A DNA stretch of 64,000 nt from Blastococcus sp. TF02-09 (GCF_003319105.1 NZ_QOHH01000001.1:1-64000), one strand, 5' to 3'. Positions 9,323 to 17,041 are shown, counted from the first letter of the stretch. Translations and numbers: made by a program. The notes: a model not told the origin generated them from the letters alone.

Positions 9323-9466
9323 CTATGGGGGGGTGCCTGGACGACCTCCCGGCTGCTCGCGGTCCTGGCTGGCCGCGCGGCTTGGGTAAAGGTCGAGCCG
9401 CTCGGCGAGGTCGGTCGCGGAGTCGAGTTCATTCTCGAACGGGCTGACGGCGGCGGTGAAGGTCAT
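9323..9466 (-). CDS. 47-aa open frame, possible gene remnant
   Basis: An ATG at 9466 opens a short frame, MTFTAAVSPFENELDSATDL..., ending at 9323. The first 30 residues look protein-like, the rest Pro/Gly-rich. There is no clear ribosome site and no family I recognise. It lies between the intact oxidoreductase gene and the first 5'-end fragment, so it may be debris of an inserted segment. The rest of 9151-9530 shows nothing else that I can support. Confidence 0.25.
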   Translation of the reverse strand: MTFTAAVSPFENELDSATDLAERLDLYPSRAASQDREQPGGRPGTPP

Positions 9467-9471
9467 CAGGT

Positions 9472-9499
9472 CAAGCGGCAAGCGGCAAGCGGCAAGCGC
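9472..9499. repeat. Heptanucleotide tandem repeat
   Basis: Three perfect CAAGCGG units followed by CAAGCGC and then CAACGC. A slippage-prone microsatellite in the noncoding debris between the oxidoreductase gene and its first fragment. Confidence 0.8.
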
Positions 9500-9530
9500 C
9501 AACGCTTAGAGCTCCCCTCGCTCTTCGCTG

Positions 9531-9613
9531 ATCTTCGCCCGGGACTGGGTCGGCCAGGGCGACCAGGTCCAAGACGCCGGGCGACTGAACCGGGTGATCT
9601 GCACGGCGCGCAT
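9531..9613 (-). pseudogene. Degraded 5'-end copy of the MDR oxidoreductase gene (fragment B)
   Basis: Reading from the ATG at 9613, the fragment gives MRAVQITRF, then after a frame change PGVLDLVALADPVPGED, which aligns with GGPEVLEIVDLPDPTPGPG of the intact gene at 9150. About 27 codons are recognisable and the sequence is more eroded than the other copies. It cannot make a functional protein. The 290 bases to its right (9614-9907) contain no gene that I can support. Confidence 0.7.
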
Positions 9614-9907
9614 GAGGTGAGATTCTGGCTTCGCGACGGACCTGAGCGGTTTTGGTGAAAGAGTTGTACCACGGTGACTTCGAGTGGTCCTTCAACGCGT
9701 TCGATGAGCACCAGTCGCCGGCTAGTGGCTTGCAGGCGGCGGCGCCCCGGGCAGCGTACTCAGCAGCCTTTCTTGCGATTTCGACCGGGTGGCGACTCGT
9801 GGCGCACAGCACTAACCACAGCACTGCCGGGCGGGGGTCGGGAATCCGCGCAGTTCACTCTTTACTCGGTCACGGCCGAGCTTTTTCGGTTTCCCACCCC
9901 TATCGAT

Positions 9908-10459
9908 TCACCTGACGACATGCCACCCACTGGGCTTCTCATCGATGACGCCCTTCTTCTTGAGTTCGTACAGCACGTCGTCGATGGGGCTCGTATTGAT
10001 AGCCCGGCGCTTGTCTATCTCGGCGATGCCGCTTGCGCCGACAGTCGTCGTGTAGATGCTCTTGTGACCCAACCAAACTCGCCAAGCGATGATGACGTCG
10101 CGTTGCTCTCGGCTGAGTGGGACGAAACGCTTGAACTGAGCTAGAGCGCCAGTGACGACGCTGGCCGGAATGGTTGCTTCCGCCGGAAGATCCGCGGCAG
10201 CCTCCCATGCCATTCCTGCGATGATTGACCACCCGGCGAGGCCGGTCCACTCGTCAGTGCGTACCCAGGCGCGGTCCGAGAGGACCATCATCTTCGCGAT
10301 ATCGGTCCGCTCGCTGGCCTGTCGCGAAAAGTAGTTTCGCGTCTCTGGGTCGCGGACGATCAACTCACTGAAGAACATCCGTTGGACCTGTCGTGGCACC
10401 ACGGGTAGACTCTCAATGTTGCTCTTTATCCAGTCGTTCGGGTCGTATGAGGGTGGCAA
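9908..10459 (-). CDS. Hypothetical protein, 183 aa, possible C-terminal winged helix
   Basis: The TTG at 10459 has GGAGAT six bases upstream and a plausible TAGACT -10 element further up. The soluble product starts LPPSYDPNDWIKSNIESLPVVPRQVQRMF and ends with a basic segment (IDDVLYELKKKGVIDEKPSGWHVVR) that resembles a winged-helix tail. I recognise no family. Base composition is clearly less GC-rich than the flanking core genes, with codons rare in them. It is the only gene between oxidoreductase fragments B and C, so it is probably horizontally acquired cargo. Confidence 0.65.
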   Translation of the reverse strand: MPPSYDPNDWIKSNIESLPVVPRQVQRMFFSELIVRDPETRNYFSRQASERTDIAKMMVLSDRAWVRTDEWTGLAGWSIIAGMAWEAAADLPAEATIPASVVTGALAQFKRFVPLSREQRDVIIAWRVWLGHKSIYTTTVGASGIAEIDKRRAINTSPIDDVLYELKKKGVIDEKPSGWHVVR

Positions 10460-10617
10460 CTGATCTCCATTTCGACTATTCGCAGGCGACGTTAGTCTAT
10501 GGAGATCCGAACTTCCTAGCCATCAAGCCTTGAGAACGTGTCGCGCCAACCGCGGTCAGTGGCCCGTTGTTGCGGACCGGGGCGGACTGGGAGCCCGGGC
10601 TGTCGGAGTGTGGTCGG

Positions 10618-10751
10618 CGCGGTGTCGGCAAAGTTGACTCCTGCGGAGCTGACTCGTAGAGCTGCTGGCCCTCGCCGGGGGTGGGGTCGGGCAGGTCAAC
10701 GACATCGAGGACTTCCGGGCCGCCGAAGCGGGTGATCTGCACTGCGCGCAT
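10618..10751 (-). pseudogene. 5'-end copy of the MDR oxidoreductase gene (fragment C)
   Basis: From the ATG at 10751 the fragment reads MRAVQITRFGGPEVLDVV then DLPDPTPGEGQQLYE, over 80 percent identical to the intact gene, then a one-base deletion shifts frame (the shifted frame continues SSAGVNFADT). Homology stops abruptly at about codon 44-45, where the other copies also stop. The sequence upstream of the ATG retains a promoter-like stretch. The rest of 10460-10923 holds no other gene. Confidence 0.85.
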
Positions 10752-10899
10752 GCCGTGACCCTGGGCCGTAGATGGCTTGCGGCCCGGAGTCCGAACTCAT
10801 GGCGACGTCATCCGCCCCCTAGCCGCCGAGCGTCCCAAAGCGGCCCACTCTGGGTGACCCGGCCGGGGGATCGCTGTCGCGCGCTGTCTGGTTGACGAG

Positions 10900-10917
10900 G
10901 GTTAACCGCCGTACAGT
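10900..10917 (+). promoter_or_regulatory. Leaderless promoter and palindromic operator of the antitoxin/Fic unit
   Basis: GGTTAACC at 10900-10907 is a perfect palindrome and TACAGT at 10912-10917 is a good -10 hexamer seven bases before the ATG at 10924, so transcription would start on the start codon. A TTGACG lies at 10892. The palindrome beside the -10 suits autoregulation by the antitoxin, an inference. Confidence 0.5.
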
Positions 10918-10923
10918 CGATGG

Positions 10924-11139
10924 ATGGCCACCAAACCCCGCACGCGCAAGGACGTCGTGCGCGCCCGCCAAGCGAACCGGGCGGCCAAGCTCCAACACCG
11001 CGGGGACGCGAATGTCGAGGCTGCTGACTCGGCCAAGTCGGTGCTTGCTGACCGTGTGGCCACAGCGGACGAGGTTCGTGTGGCTGGGGAGCGTGCCGCG
11101 GCTCGCTGGGGGAGCCTGCTCAAGCGCCTCGCGGAGTGA
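10924..11139 (+). CDS. Small antitoxin-like protein, 71 aa
   Basis: A highly charged small protein rich in Ala, Arg, Lys and Glu (MATKPRTRKDVVRARQANRA...), helical throughout, with no cysteines. The stop overlaps the start of the Fic/Doc-like gene by four bases (GTGA), the usual layout of antitoxin then toxin. It does not match a Phd domain that I can recognise; the call rests on position, size and composition. The transcript is probably leaderless. The N-terminal basic half could bind DNA and the C-terminal half could bind the partner. Confidence 0.55.
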   Translation: MATKPRTRKDVVRARQANRAAKLQHRGDANVEAADSAKSVLADRVATADEVRVAGERAAARWGSLLKRLAE

Positions 11140-11978
11140 CCGTCTACCTCGACGTTGATCGGGTCATCGAACTCCACGCTCTCGCCGGTGAGCCGGTCGC
11201 GATTGTCGACAGGTCGACCCTCGAAGGCGCGGTAGCACGATGCCAGGCCGGCGTCGGCGACGAGGACGCCTTCCCGCATCTCGTGGACAAGGCCGCGGCT
11301 CTGCTGCACGGCATCGCGAGCACCCAGTGCTTCCAGGACGGCAACAAGCGAGCTGCCTGGTTGTCCACCGTCGTCTTCCTCGAGCTGAACGGGATGGAGC
11401 TGCGGGACATCTCGGACATTGAGGCGGAGGCGTTCGTCATGGCTGTGGCGGTCAGCGCGTGGAGCGACCGCACCGTCGCGAAGGCGGCCGAGTGGCTGGC
11501 GGTTCAAGCGCACAAACGCGTGACGAGCGTCCTAGAAGCTGAAATGCCGCCGCCGCTGGTGATCGCTTCTTCGGAGGATGCTCTGGCCGCCTTCTTCCCC
11601 GAGGGAGAGCCGACTCCGGAGACGCCACTCGGTGCCGCCTTCATGTGGTGGTCGGCTCTGCTGCAACAGGACAAGTACCCGGTGGCTCTGCAGCGCCTCA
11701 CCTGGTCCCCGCAGGCCTGGGATTTCGAGCAGACAGCTCAGGACTTGGACGGGTGGTCGATGATGCAGAACGTCTACCCGTGTGATGACGCGCCCGACGA
11801 AATCGCGTACGTGCGTTTCATGCGCGGCACTGGGTACACGATGCAGGCCGTCGGCGACGCCCCGCTGGACGAGGTTTACGTGCTCACCGTGGTGGCGTGC
11901 GATGACGGGTGGTGGCGGGCATGGGGCTACTCGAAGGATTACTTTCCGCCGGCGGCACAGGTTCGCGGCGAGGACTAA
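11136..11978 (+). CDS. Fic/Doc-like protein with altered active site fused to a second domain
   Basis: A 280-residue protein. Residues 1-130 match the Doc (death-on-curing) fold: a helix-rich core with TQCFQDGNKRAAWLSTVVFLELNG near residues 63-86. The Fic signature HxFxDGNKR is present except that the catalytic His position is Gln, so AMP or phosphate transfer by the usual mechanism is doubtful. Doc proteins normally end near 130 residues; here a further 150 residues, Trp- and acid-rich (AAFMWWSALLQQDKY, VVACDDGWWRAWGYS), form a separate alpha+beta domain that resembles NTF2-like folds only loosely. GTG start overlaps the antitoxin-like gene. It may be a toxin derivative with a new function. 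Confidence 0.7.
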   Translation: MTVYLDVDRVIELHALAGEPVAIVDRSTLEGAVARCQAGVGDEDAFPHLVDKAAALLHGIASTQCFQDGNKRAAWLSTVVFLELNGMELRDISDIEAEAFVMAVAVSAWSDRTVAKAAEWLAVQAHKRVTSVLEAEMPPPLVIASSEDALAAFFPEGEPTPETPLGAAFMWWSALLQQDKYPVALQRLTWSPQAWDFEQTAQDLDGWSMMQNVYPCDDAPDEIAYVRFMRGTGYTMQAVGDAPLDEVYVLTVVACDDGWWRAWGYSKDYFPPAAQVRGED

Positions 11979-12017
11979 GGTCGGACACCCTCCGGTGGCT
12001 CGGTCAACACCCGGACG

Positions 12018-12959
12018 TCACTGGCCCCGTGTCGTGGGGTCGTTCCAAGTTATGGATCGCGCCGCGTTGTCACCGATCTCTTCGCCACGCAAATAAGCGT
12101 TGATGATCTCTGCGCGGTCTCGCTCCTGCTTCAAGTTCAATGGCGGTTGTAGCGCAAGCGCATGCCATAGCTGCCTGTGGTACAAGTCCACGGCGGCAGC
12201 CATCTCCACGCAGTAGCCTTGCGCTGCGGCGACGGAAGCGCGGTAGCAAATCCATGCGACGCCAAACAAGAGGAGTGGCACATAGAGCCAGTCGCCAGTA
12301 GGAAGCAGGAGTGCCGCCGAGACGACGACGGCAACTAAGTTGGCGACGCACAGTCTCGCAGCGGCATCCAATTGATTTCGACGGTCAGCGAGTCTTTCGC
12401 GAATGTCCGGAGCGATCAGCGGGACAAGACGGGGCATCACTAACGAGATGTCCAGTCCATACCTGGCTCCAGCCCGCTCTTCGCCTGCTCGTAGGGTGTT
12501 CCCGAGAGAAGTAGGCAGGAGCTTCACTTCGTCGTCTGGCAGCCAAAGGAGCCCTGCGGTGGCCGCCGACGCCGTGGCAAAGCCGCTCCTAGTGGACGGA
12601 TCGGCCTCTCGCTCCGCCGCTCTGAGTGCGAAGTACTTCCTCTCGTATCGTTGAGCAGCAGCCTCCGAGAGGATCGACCCCCAAGGCAGGGGGTGCCAAT
12701 ACCCCTCCAGTAGTTGGATCAGCGGGTATTGGATCGGGTGAACAGCGACAGCCGCTATGACGAGTAGGGATGCGATGCCAATAGCGTCGCCAATCGACAG
12801 GGCGCCAAGGACGTCCCGCGCTCTTGACAGCGAGGGGCTCTGGTTGGGCGCGCCCGCCGCCAGCAGGGTCCCTACAACCAGCGCAAGAAGCGCATTGGGC
12901 ACGAGCGTGACGAACAGGAAGCGCGACGACGCCCGGCCCGCAAGTGCTTCTGCCGCCAC
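12018..12959 (-). CDS. Multi-pass membrane protein of unknown function
   Basis: About 313 residues with hydrophobic segments near FLFVTLVPNALLALVVGTLL, IGIASLLVIAAVAVHPI, LVAVVVSAALLLP and LYVPLLLFGVAWI, so two pairs of helices separated by a large soluble loop containing YERKYFALRAAEREAD. The C-terminal part (LYHRQLWHALALQPPLNLKQERDRAEIINAYLRGE) is charged and cytosolic-looking. I chose the GTG at 12959, five bases after the zinc-ribbon stop; the same frame is open to a GTG at 13133, but that would overlap the zinc-ribbon gene. No family recognised. Lower GC than core genes. It is probably co-transcribed with the zinc-ribbon gene. Confidence 0.6.
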   Translation of the reverse strand: MAAEALAGRASSRFLFVTLVPNALLALVVGTLLAAGAPNQSPSLSRARDVLGALSIGDAIGIASLLVIAAVAVHPIQYPLIQLLEGYWHPLPWGSILSEAAAQRYERKYFALRAAEREADPSTRSGFATASAATAGLLWLPDDEVKLLPTSLGNTLRAGEERAGARYGLDISLVMPRLVPLIAPDIRERLADRRNQLDAAARLCVANLVAVVVSAALLLPTGDWLYVPLLLFGVAWICYRASVAAAQGYCVEMAAAVDLYHRQLWHALALQPPLNLKQERDRAEIINAYLRGEEIGDNAARSITWNDPTTRGQ

Positions 12960-12963
12960 CGGG

Positions 12964-13191
12964 TCACCGATAGACGGGCGGGTCGCCGGGATCGATCCGG
13001 CTTGCGTCTCGCTCGGAGGCGATCCTCGCCTTAACGGGGCTATGGGGATGTTTTTCGGATCCGAGGCACTGAGGCGCCCGCGGGGCGCGACCGACTCTCT
13101 GGCACGTGGGGCAACTGAAGACCTTCCCGGCACTGGGTCCTGACTGCAGGGTGACCCAGTCGTGACCTCCGCCGGTGCCGAAGAACGTCAT
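12964..13191 (-). CDS. Small zinc-ribbon-like protein, 75 aa
   Basis: ATG at 13191 is preceded by an excellent ribosome site (GGAGAAGG, four bases away). The product MTFFGTGGGHDWVTLQSGPS... contains FSCPTCQRVGRAPRAPQC then SEKHPHS, a Cys-x2-Cys...Cys...His-x-His arrangement able to bind zinc. It lies immediately upstream of the membrane protein gene, with which it probably forms an operon. The family is unknown. Because the membrane protein frame overlaps this gene, many gene callers may miss it. Confidence 0.6.
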   Translation of the reverse strand: MTFFGTGGGHDWVTLQSGPSAGKVFSCPTCQRVGRAPRAPQCLGSEKHPHSPVKARIASERDASRIDPGDPPVYR

Positions 13192-13390
13192 GATGCCTTC
13201 TCCGAGCGCGTTGCCTGAACGAGGTAAGACGCACGCTGCATGCCGCTCACCGCCGATCGGTTGGGCTGCGAGCATAGAGCCACCCAGGTCCAGCGACACG
13301 CTCCCAACTCACGATCGATGCTGGGGTTCGGCGGCAGACTTGCCTCGATCCAGCGCTTGGGCACCGTGGGCAGTCCAGACAAGGAGGCTG

Positions 13391-13963
13391 ATGCGGTCAC
13401 CGTGGTCTGTCGGAGCCGTCGCACTCGCGTGGATGGCGATAGCTGGGGGCTTGGCCGGCGGCCCGCTCGAAGCTCTTGTCCTGTGGACGATCGGGGTCCT
13501 CGGGCTCCTTGTGTTCGTCCTACGACCTGCGGGCCCTGCTAAGGCAAACCTGTCTGCGCCGCTGAAATCAGACGACCGGGCCGATGCGGCTGGGGCTGAC
13601 TCGACGAAGCCGCCGAGTGGCGACCAAGGCGTCCGCAAGGTGCCCGCGACGGAGCCGCCGAGTGGCGACCATGGCGTCCGTAAGGTGCCCGCGACGGAGC
13701 CTGTCCGTTCGCCGTCGGGCGGTGCAGATCACGACGGGCGCCAGGCACAGCCTCGGCTAGGTGCGCCGCAGGCCCCTGCCTCTTCGGCTCCCACGGAGCT
13801 CAAGATCCTCAGCGCCGATCATGTGGCGCTGCTTCTGGGAGTCGAGCGAGTCGAGGTCGTGCGTGCGATGGCTTGCGGAGAGCTGCCGGGCAATCGCATC
13901 GGAACGAAGTGGCTATGTAGTGAGCACTCCCTGCGCGCGTGGCTCGACGGCTCCTGGGCCTGA
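13391..13963 (+). CDS. Membrane-anchored protein with C-terminal excisionase-type HTH
   Basis: ATG at 13391 has AAGGAGG three bases upstream; the frame is open 72 codons further up without support. The 190-residue product has two adjacent membrane helices at the N-terminus (SVGAVALAWMAIAGGLAGG and ALVLWTIGVLGLLVFVL), a Pro/Lys-rich linker with a 15-residue tandem repeat (SGDQGVRKVPATEPP type), and a C-terminal segment (LSADHVALLLGVERVEVVRA... GNRIGTKWLCSEHSLRAWL) typical of MerR/excisionase-like HTH_17 domains. A DNA-binding domain tethered to the membrane is an unusual architecture. It is divergent from the zinc-ribbon gene across a 200-base region. Confidence 0.65.
   Translation: MRSPWSVGAVALAWMAIAGGLAGGPLEALVLWTIGVLGLLVFVLRPAGPAKANLSAPLKSDDRADAAGADSTKPPSGDQGVRKVPATEPPSGDHGVRKVPATEPVRSPSGGADHDGRQAQPRLGAPQAPASSAPTELKILSADHVALLLGVERVEVVRAMACGELPGNRIGTKWLCSEHSLRAWLDGSWA
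13610..13699 (+). repeat. In-frame 45-bp tandem duplication
   Basis: Two nearly identical 45-base units (13610-13654 and 13655-13699, differing at two positions) lie inside the linker of the membrane-anchored HTH gene and encode a repeated 15-residue unit. Copy number could vary without breaking the frame. Confidence 0.9.
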
Positions 13964-14127
13964 AGGAGTCAGTGGGCGGCGAGGGTGCGCCATGGACCTC
14001 ACCAGTCCCTGGCGCGTGATCAAAGCGGCAGACGCCGTCGGCTTGGACCTGGGGCTTGAGGGACCTCGCCACGGCGGACCTGCGCACGGCGCCATGCACC
14101 GTTCAGCGAGCGGGGGCCTCGGGAGGT

Positions 14128-14283
14128 CTAGTGCGCACGCCGTGGGTGGTGGGTGTCGGCGTAGTTGATGCCGGCGGCCGAGACGTCGTGCAGGGTCCGG
14201 CCGGGGCCGGTCTCCGGCTCGTGGACGTCGACGACGGTCAGGACCTCGGGGCCACCGAACTCGGTGATCTGGACTGCGCGCAT
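14128..14283 (-). pseudogene. 5'-end copy of the MDR oxidoreductase gene (fragment D)
   Basis: An open frame of 51 codons from the ATG at 14283: MRAVQITEFGGPEVLTVV continuing to VSAAGINYADTH, then a short unrelated tail and stop. Homology to the intact gene covers exactly 45 codons and ends in the shared DNA TGGTGGGTGTC (14147-14157; 9014-9024 in the intact gene). TAGCCT seven bases upstream of the ATG looks like a leaderless promoter. It is more diverged in protein sequence than fragment C, so it may be the oldest displaced end or come from another donor. Confidence 0.85.
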
Positions 14284-14338
14284 GGGGGTGAGGCTAGGAC
14301 CTGCTTACGTCCGACGGTCGTTCCGGCCGGCCCTCCGG

Positions 14339-16075
14339 TCAGCCGCCGGCGAGCCGCTGCAGCCGGGTGGTCAGCGCGGCCCGCCGGTGCGCGTTGCCGT
14401 GCAGGTCCACGTACCGCTGCCCGAAGCCGGCCAGCAGCGTGTCGTCCAGCCGGCGCACGGCACCCGGGGGATAGCGGTAGTCCATCCGGGCGGTGATGGC
14501 GCTGTCGTCGACGCCGCGCAGCACCTCGCCCAGCTCCACCAGGCTGGTCACGCCCAGTTCGAGCAGCAGGCCGGAGATCCAGCTGTAGTGATCCGGGCGC
14601 GACCATCCGGCGTCGGAGTACTGCCCGGCCAGGAACGCGGCCAGCTCCCGGGGCGCGATCCGAGGGTCGTCGGGGTCCACGTCGTCGGCCTCGTCGGCGG
14701 GAACCGGTGCCCGCAGGCGCTCGCGGATCGCGGTGAACTCCTGATCGGCCAGCTCCAGCAACCCGGCGGCCAGGGTGAACCGGCGGTCGAACTCGGAGGC
14801 GTGCTCGTCCGGCACCGTGCCCTTGTAGCGGATGTCGTGCTCGAACTCGGCCCAGGCGTGCTGCAGCACCGTGCGCACCTGCACCTGCACCACGCGCCCG
14901 ACCAACTCCGGCAGCTCGGCCGCCCGGCCCGGGTCCACGCCGATCAGCAGGTGCCGGCTGGAGTAACCGAACCGGCCCTGCTGCGCGGTGCGCCGCCCCA
15001 TGTCGCGGTCGTCGATCACCCGCACCTGCTCGGCCAGCAGCTCGGCGACGGCCTCCACGTCGCTCTGCACGTAGGTGATCACCCGCACGCCGATCTGGTC
15101 GGTGATGTCGCGCGCCGGGTCCGGATAGGCAGGCACGCCGTCGACCGTGCGCGCCGCCTTCTCCGCGAACGAGGCGATGGTCTTGGTCCGCCCGGTCACC
15201 GACAGGTAGTTGATCCCGGCGTCGTCGAGCAACCCGGTGACGAGCGCGAGCGCCTGCGCCCCGGCGACCACGGTCTCGGGGCGGCCGTCGGCGTACGCCT
15301 GGATGGCCTGCTGCACCGGGTCGGGCGCGGGTGCGGCGACCCGGGGGCCGGGCTGCAGATCCGGCGGCAGGGTCGGGGTCACGATGGCGCCGCCGGCCGC
15401 GTCACCGTAGGTGGTCACCTCGTCCGGGCGGTGGACGGCGATCCATCCCACGTAGGCGCACACCACGGCGTCGACCTGGTCCTCCGCCACCCGCAGCTCG
15501 CTCTTGCGGGTGGCGGCCTGCACCTGCCGGCGCAGCGCGGCGAACCGTTCACCGAGGTCGAGCTCGGCCACCGCACCCAGCAGGTCGACGAGCAGCAGCA
15601 GCTCCGCGCGCATCTGCTCGAGCGTGCGGCCCGGCTTGTTCTTGTACTTCAGCGTGCGGCCCAACCGGAACAGCGCCACCGTCGCCGCGTGCGGGTAGAC
15701 CTCGATCGCCCGGCGGTCGCGCCCCGAGCGGGGGTCGAGGTCCAGCTTCAAGCGCCGGCCGATCCGCCCGCCGCGGGTGTCACCATCGGTGAACTCGGCC
15801 TTGCCGGTGTTCGTCGGGTGCGCTCCGGCCTCGAACCTCGCGAAGTCGGCGTTGAGCGCCCGCTCTGCGGCCCGGTTCCCGGTGGCGTTGGTGACCACCA
15901 GCGGGGCGTCGATCGCCACGATGCACGGGCCGGCGGCGAACGGGGCCAACGCGGTCTCGATCTCCTCGTCGGTGCGCACCGCGCTGACGTGCACCAGCCG
16001 GCCGGCGTCGTCCAGCACGGCGAGGCCGGTGGGTTGCCTGAGCCCCCAGGCGAGGTCGATCCCGATGTGCTGCAC
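14339..16075 (-). CDS. DUF429 domain fused to a RelA/SpoT-type alarmone synthetase domain
   Basis: A 578-residue two-domain protein. Residues 1-240 are DUF429, predicted to have an RNase H-like nuclease fold: HIGIDLAW, IVAIDAPL and EDQVDAVVCAY carry the acidic positions. Residues 250-460 match the (p)ppGpp synthetase fold: SVTGRTKTIASFAEK, DITDQIGVRVITYV, YSSRHLLIGV and VQVRTVLQHAWAEFEHDIRYKG. The C-terminal 110 residues are helical and unassigned. No HD hydrolase or TGS/ACT regulatory domain is present, so it resembles a small alarmone synthetase. The GTG at 16075 is chosen because DUF429 begins there; the frame is open further upstream. It sits directly beside the oxidoreductase-fragment region. 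Confidence 0.8.
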   Translation of the reverse strand: MQHIGIDLAWGLRQPTGLAVLDDAGRLVHVSAVRTDEEIETALAPFAAGPCIVAIDAPLVVTNATGNRAAERALNADFARFEAGAHPTNTGKAEFTDGDTRGGRIGRRLKLDLDPRSGRDRRAIEVYPHAATVALFRLGRTLKYKNKPGRTLEQMRAELLLLVDLLGAVAELDLGERFAALRRQVQAATRKSELRVAEDQVDAVVCAYVGWIAVHRPDEVTTYGDAAGGAIVTPTLPPDLQPGPRVAAPAPDPVQQAIQAYADGRPETVVAGAQALALVTGLLDDAGINYLSVTGRTKTIASFAEKAARTVDGVPAYPDPARDITDQIGVRVITYVQSDVEAVAELLAEQVRVIDDRDMGRRTAQQGRFGYSSRHLLIGVDPGRAAELPELVGRVVQVQVRTVLQHAWAEFEHDIRYKGTVPDEHASEFDRRFTLAAGLLELADQEFTAIRERLRAPVPADEADDVDPDDPRIAPRELAAFLAGQYSDAGWSRPDHYSWISGLLLELGVTSLVELGEVLRGVDDSAITARMDYRYPPGAVRRLDDTLLAGFGQRYVDLHGNAHRRAALTTRLQRLAGG

Positions 16076-16264
16076 AGGATCAGCTTGCCCGGCAGGGGCG
16101 CTGCTCCGGCTCACCGGGGCCCCGGAGGTCGATGAGGTCCGGGCGGTCGTGTTGTGCGGCCGGAGACCCGGCGGAATGCTTCCGGGTGGGAGCGGTTCCT
16201 CCTCGTGGCAGGAGACCGACCTGCCGGACACCCACCGCCTCGACCCCCTGAACCGGAGCCCGCC

Positions 16265-17041
16265 GTGCGCACCCGCCTGCCCCTGATCGCTCTCGCCACC
16301 GCCCTGCTGCTGACGTCCTGCGGCGAGGACTCCGACTCCGCGGGGGGCGGCGGCTCCGAGGACGTGCTCCGCGTCGCGACCGAGGGCACCTACGCGCCCT
16401 TCTCCTTCCACGACCCGGAGAACAACGAGCTGACCGGCTACGACGTCGAGGTGGCTCGGGCCGTCGGCGACGAGCTGGGCATGGAGGTCGAGTTCAGCGA
16501 GACGCAGTTCGACGCGATCTTCGCCGGGCTCGAGGCCGACCGGTACGACGTCATCGCCAACCAGATCGGCGTCAACCCGGAGCGCGAGGAGAAGTACCTC
16601 TTCTCCACCCCGTACACCTACTCCGAGGGCGTCGTGATCACCCGGGCCGACGACGACAGCATCAGCTCGCCGGCCGACGTCGAGGGCAAGACCAGCGCCC
16701 AGTCGACGACCAGCAACTTCGCCGAGATCGCCACCCAGGCCGGCGCGCGGATCGAGGCCGTGGAGGGCTTCACCCAGGCCATCACGCTGCTCAAGCAGGA
16801 GCGGGTCGACGTCACCATCAACGACAGCCTGGCCTTCCTGGAGTACCAGAAGACCACCGGTGACGAGGACGTCAAGATCGCCACCGAGATCGGCGAGCAG
16901 AGCGAGTCGGCCTTCGCGTTCCGCAAGGACGAGGCGGATCTGCAGAGCCGCGTGAACGAGGCCCTGGAGTCGCTGCGTGCCGACGGCACCCTGGCGGAGC
17001 TGTCGGAGAAGTACTTCGGCGAGGACGTCAGCGCGGAGTGA
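16265..17041 (+). CDS. Amino acid ABC transporter substrate-binding lipoprotein
   Basis: A 258-residue family 3 solute-binding protein. The lipobox LTSC places the lipid-modified Cys at residue 19, so it is anchored outside the membrane. The mature part has [32 protein letters not shown] and [23 protein letters not shown], typical of polar amino acid binders and closest by eye to the cystine type. The GTG at 16265 fits the signal peptide; the frame is open upstream. Its stop overlaps the permease start (GTGA). Confidence 0.92.
   Translation: MRTRLPLIALATALLLTSCGEDSDSAGGGGSEDVLRVATEGTYAPFSFHDPENNELTGYDVEVARAVGDELGMEVEFSETQFDAIFAGLEADRYDVIANQIGVNPEREEKYLFSTPYTYSEGVVITRADDDSISSPADVEGKTSAQSTTSNFAEIATQAGARIEAVEGFTQAITLLKQERVDVTINDSLAFLEYQKTTGDEDVKIATEIGEQSESAFAFRKDEADLQSRVNEALESLRADGTLAELSEKYFGEDVSAE

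Noticed and set aside
9472-9499. Short tandem repeat as a CRISPR or iteron array
   Set aside because: Units are only seven bases and contiguous with no spacers; it is a microsatellite.
9641-9907. Short open frames on both strands in the gap between fragment B and the 183-aa gene
   Set aside because: Neither has a ribosome site or any recognisable motif, and they overlap each other.
12018-13133. Longer start of the membrane protein at 13133
   Set aside because: It would overlap the zinc-ribbon gene, which has a much better ribosome site and a metal-binding motif. The extra 58 residues have no membrane helix or recognisable fold. The possibility is not fully excluded.
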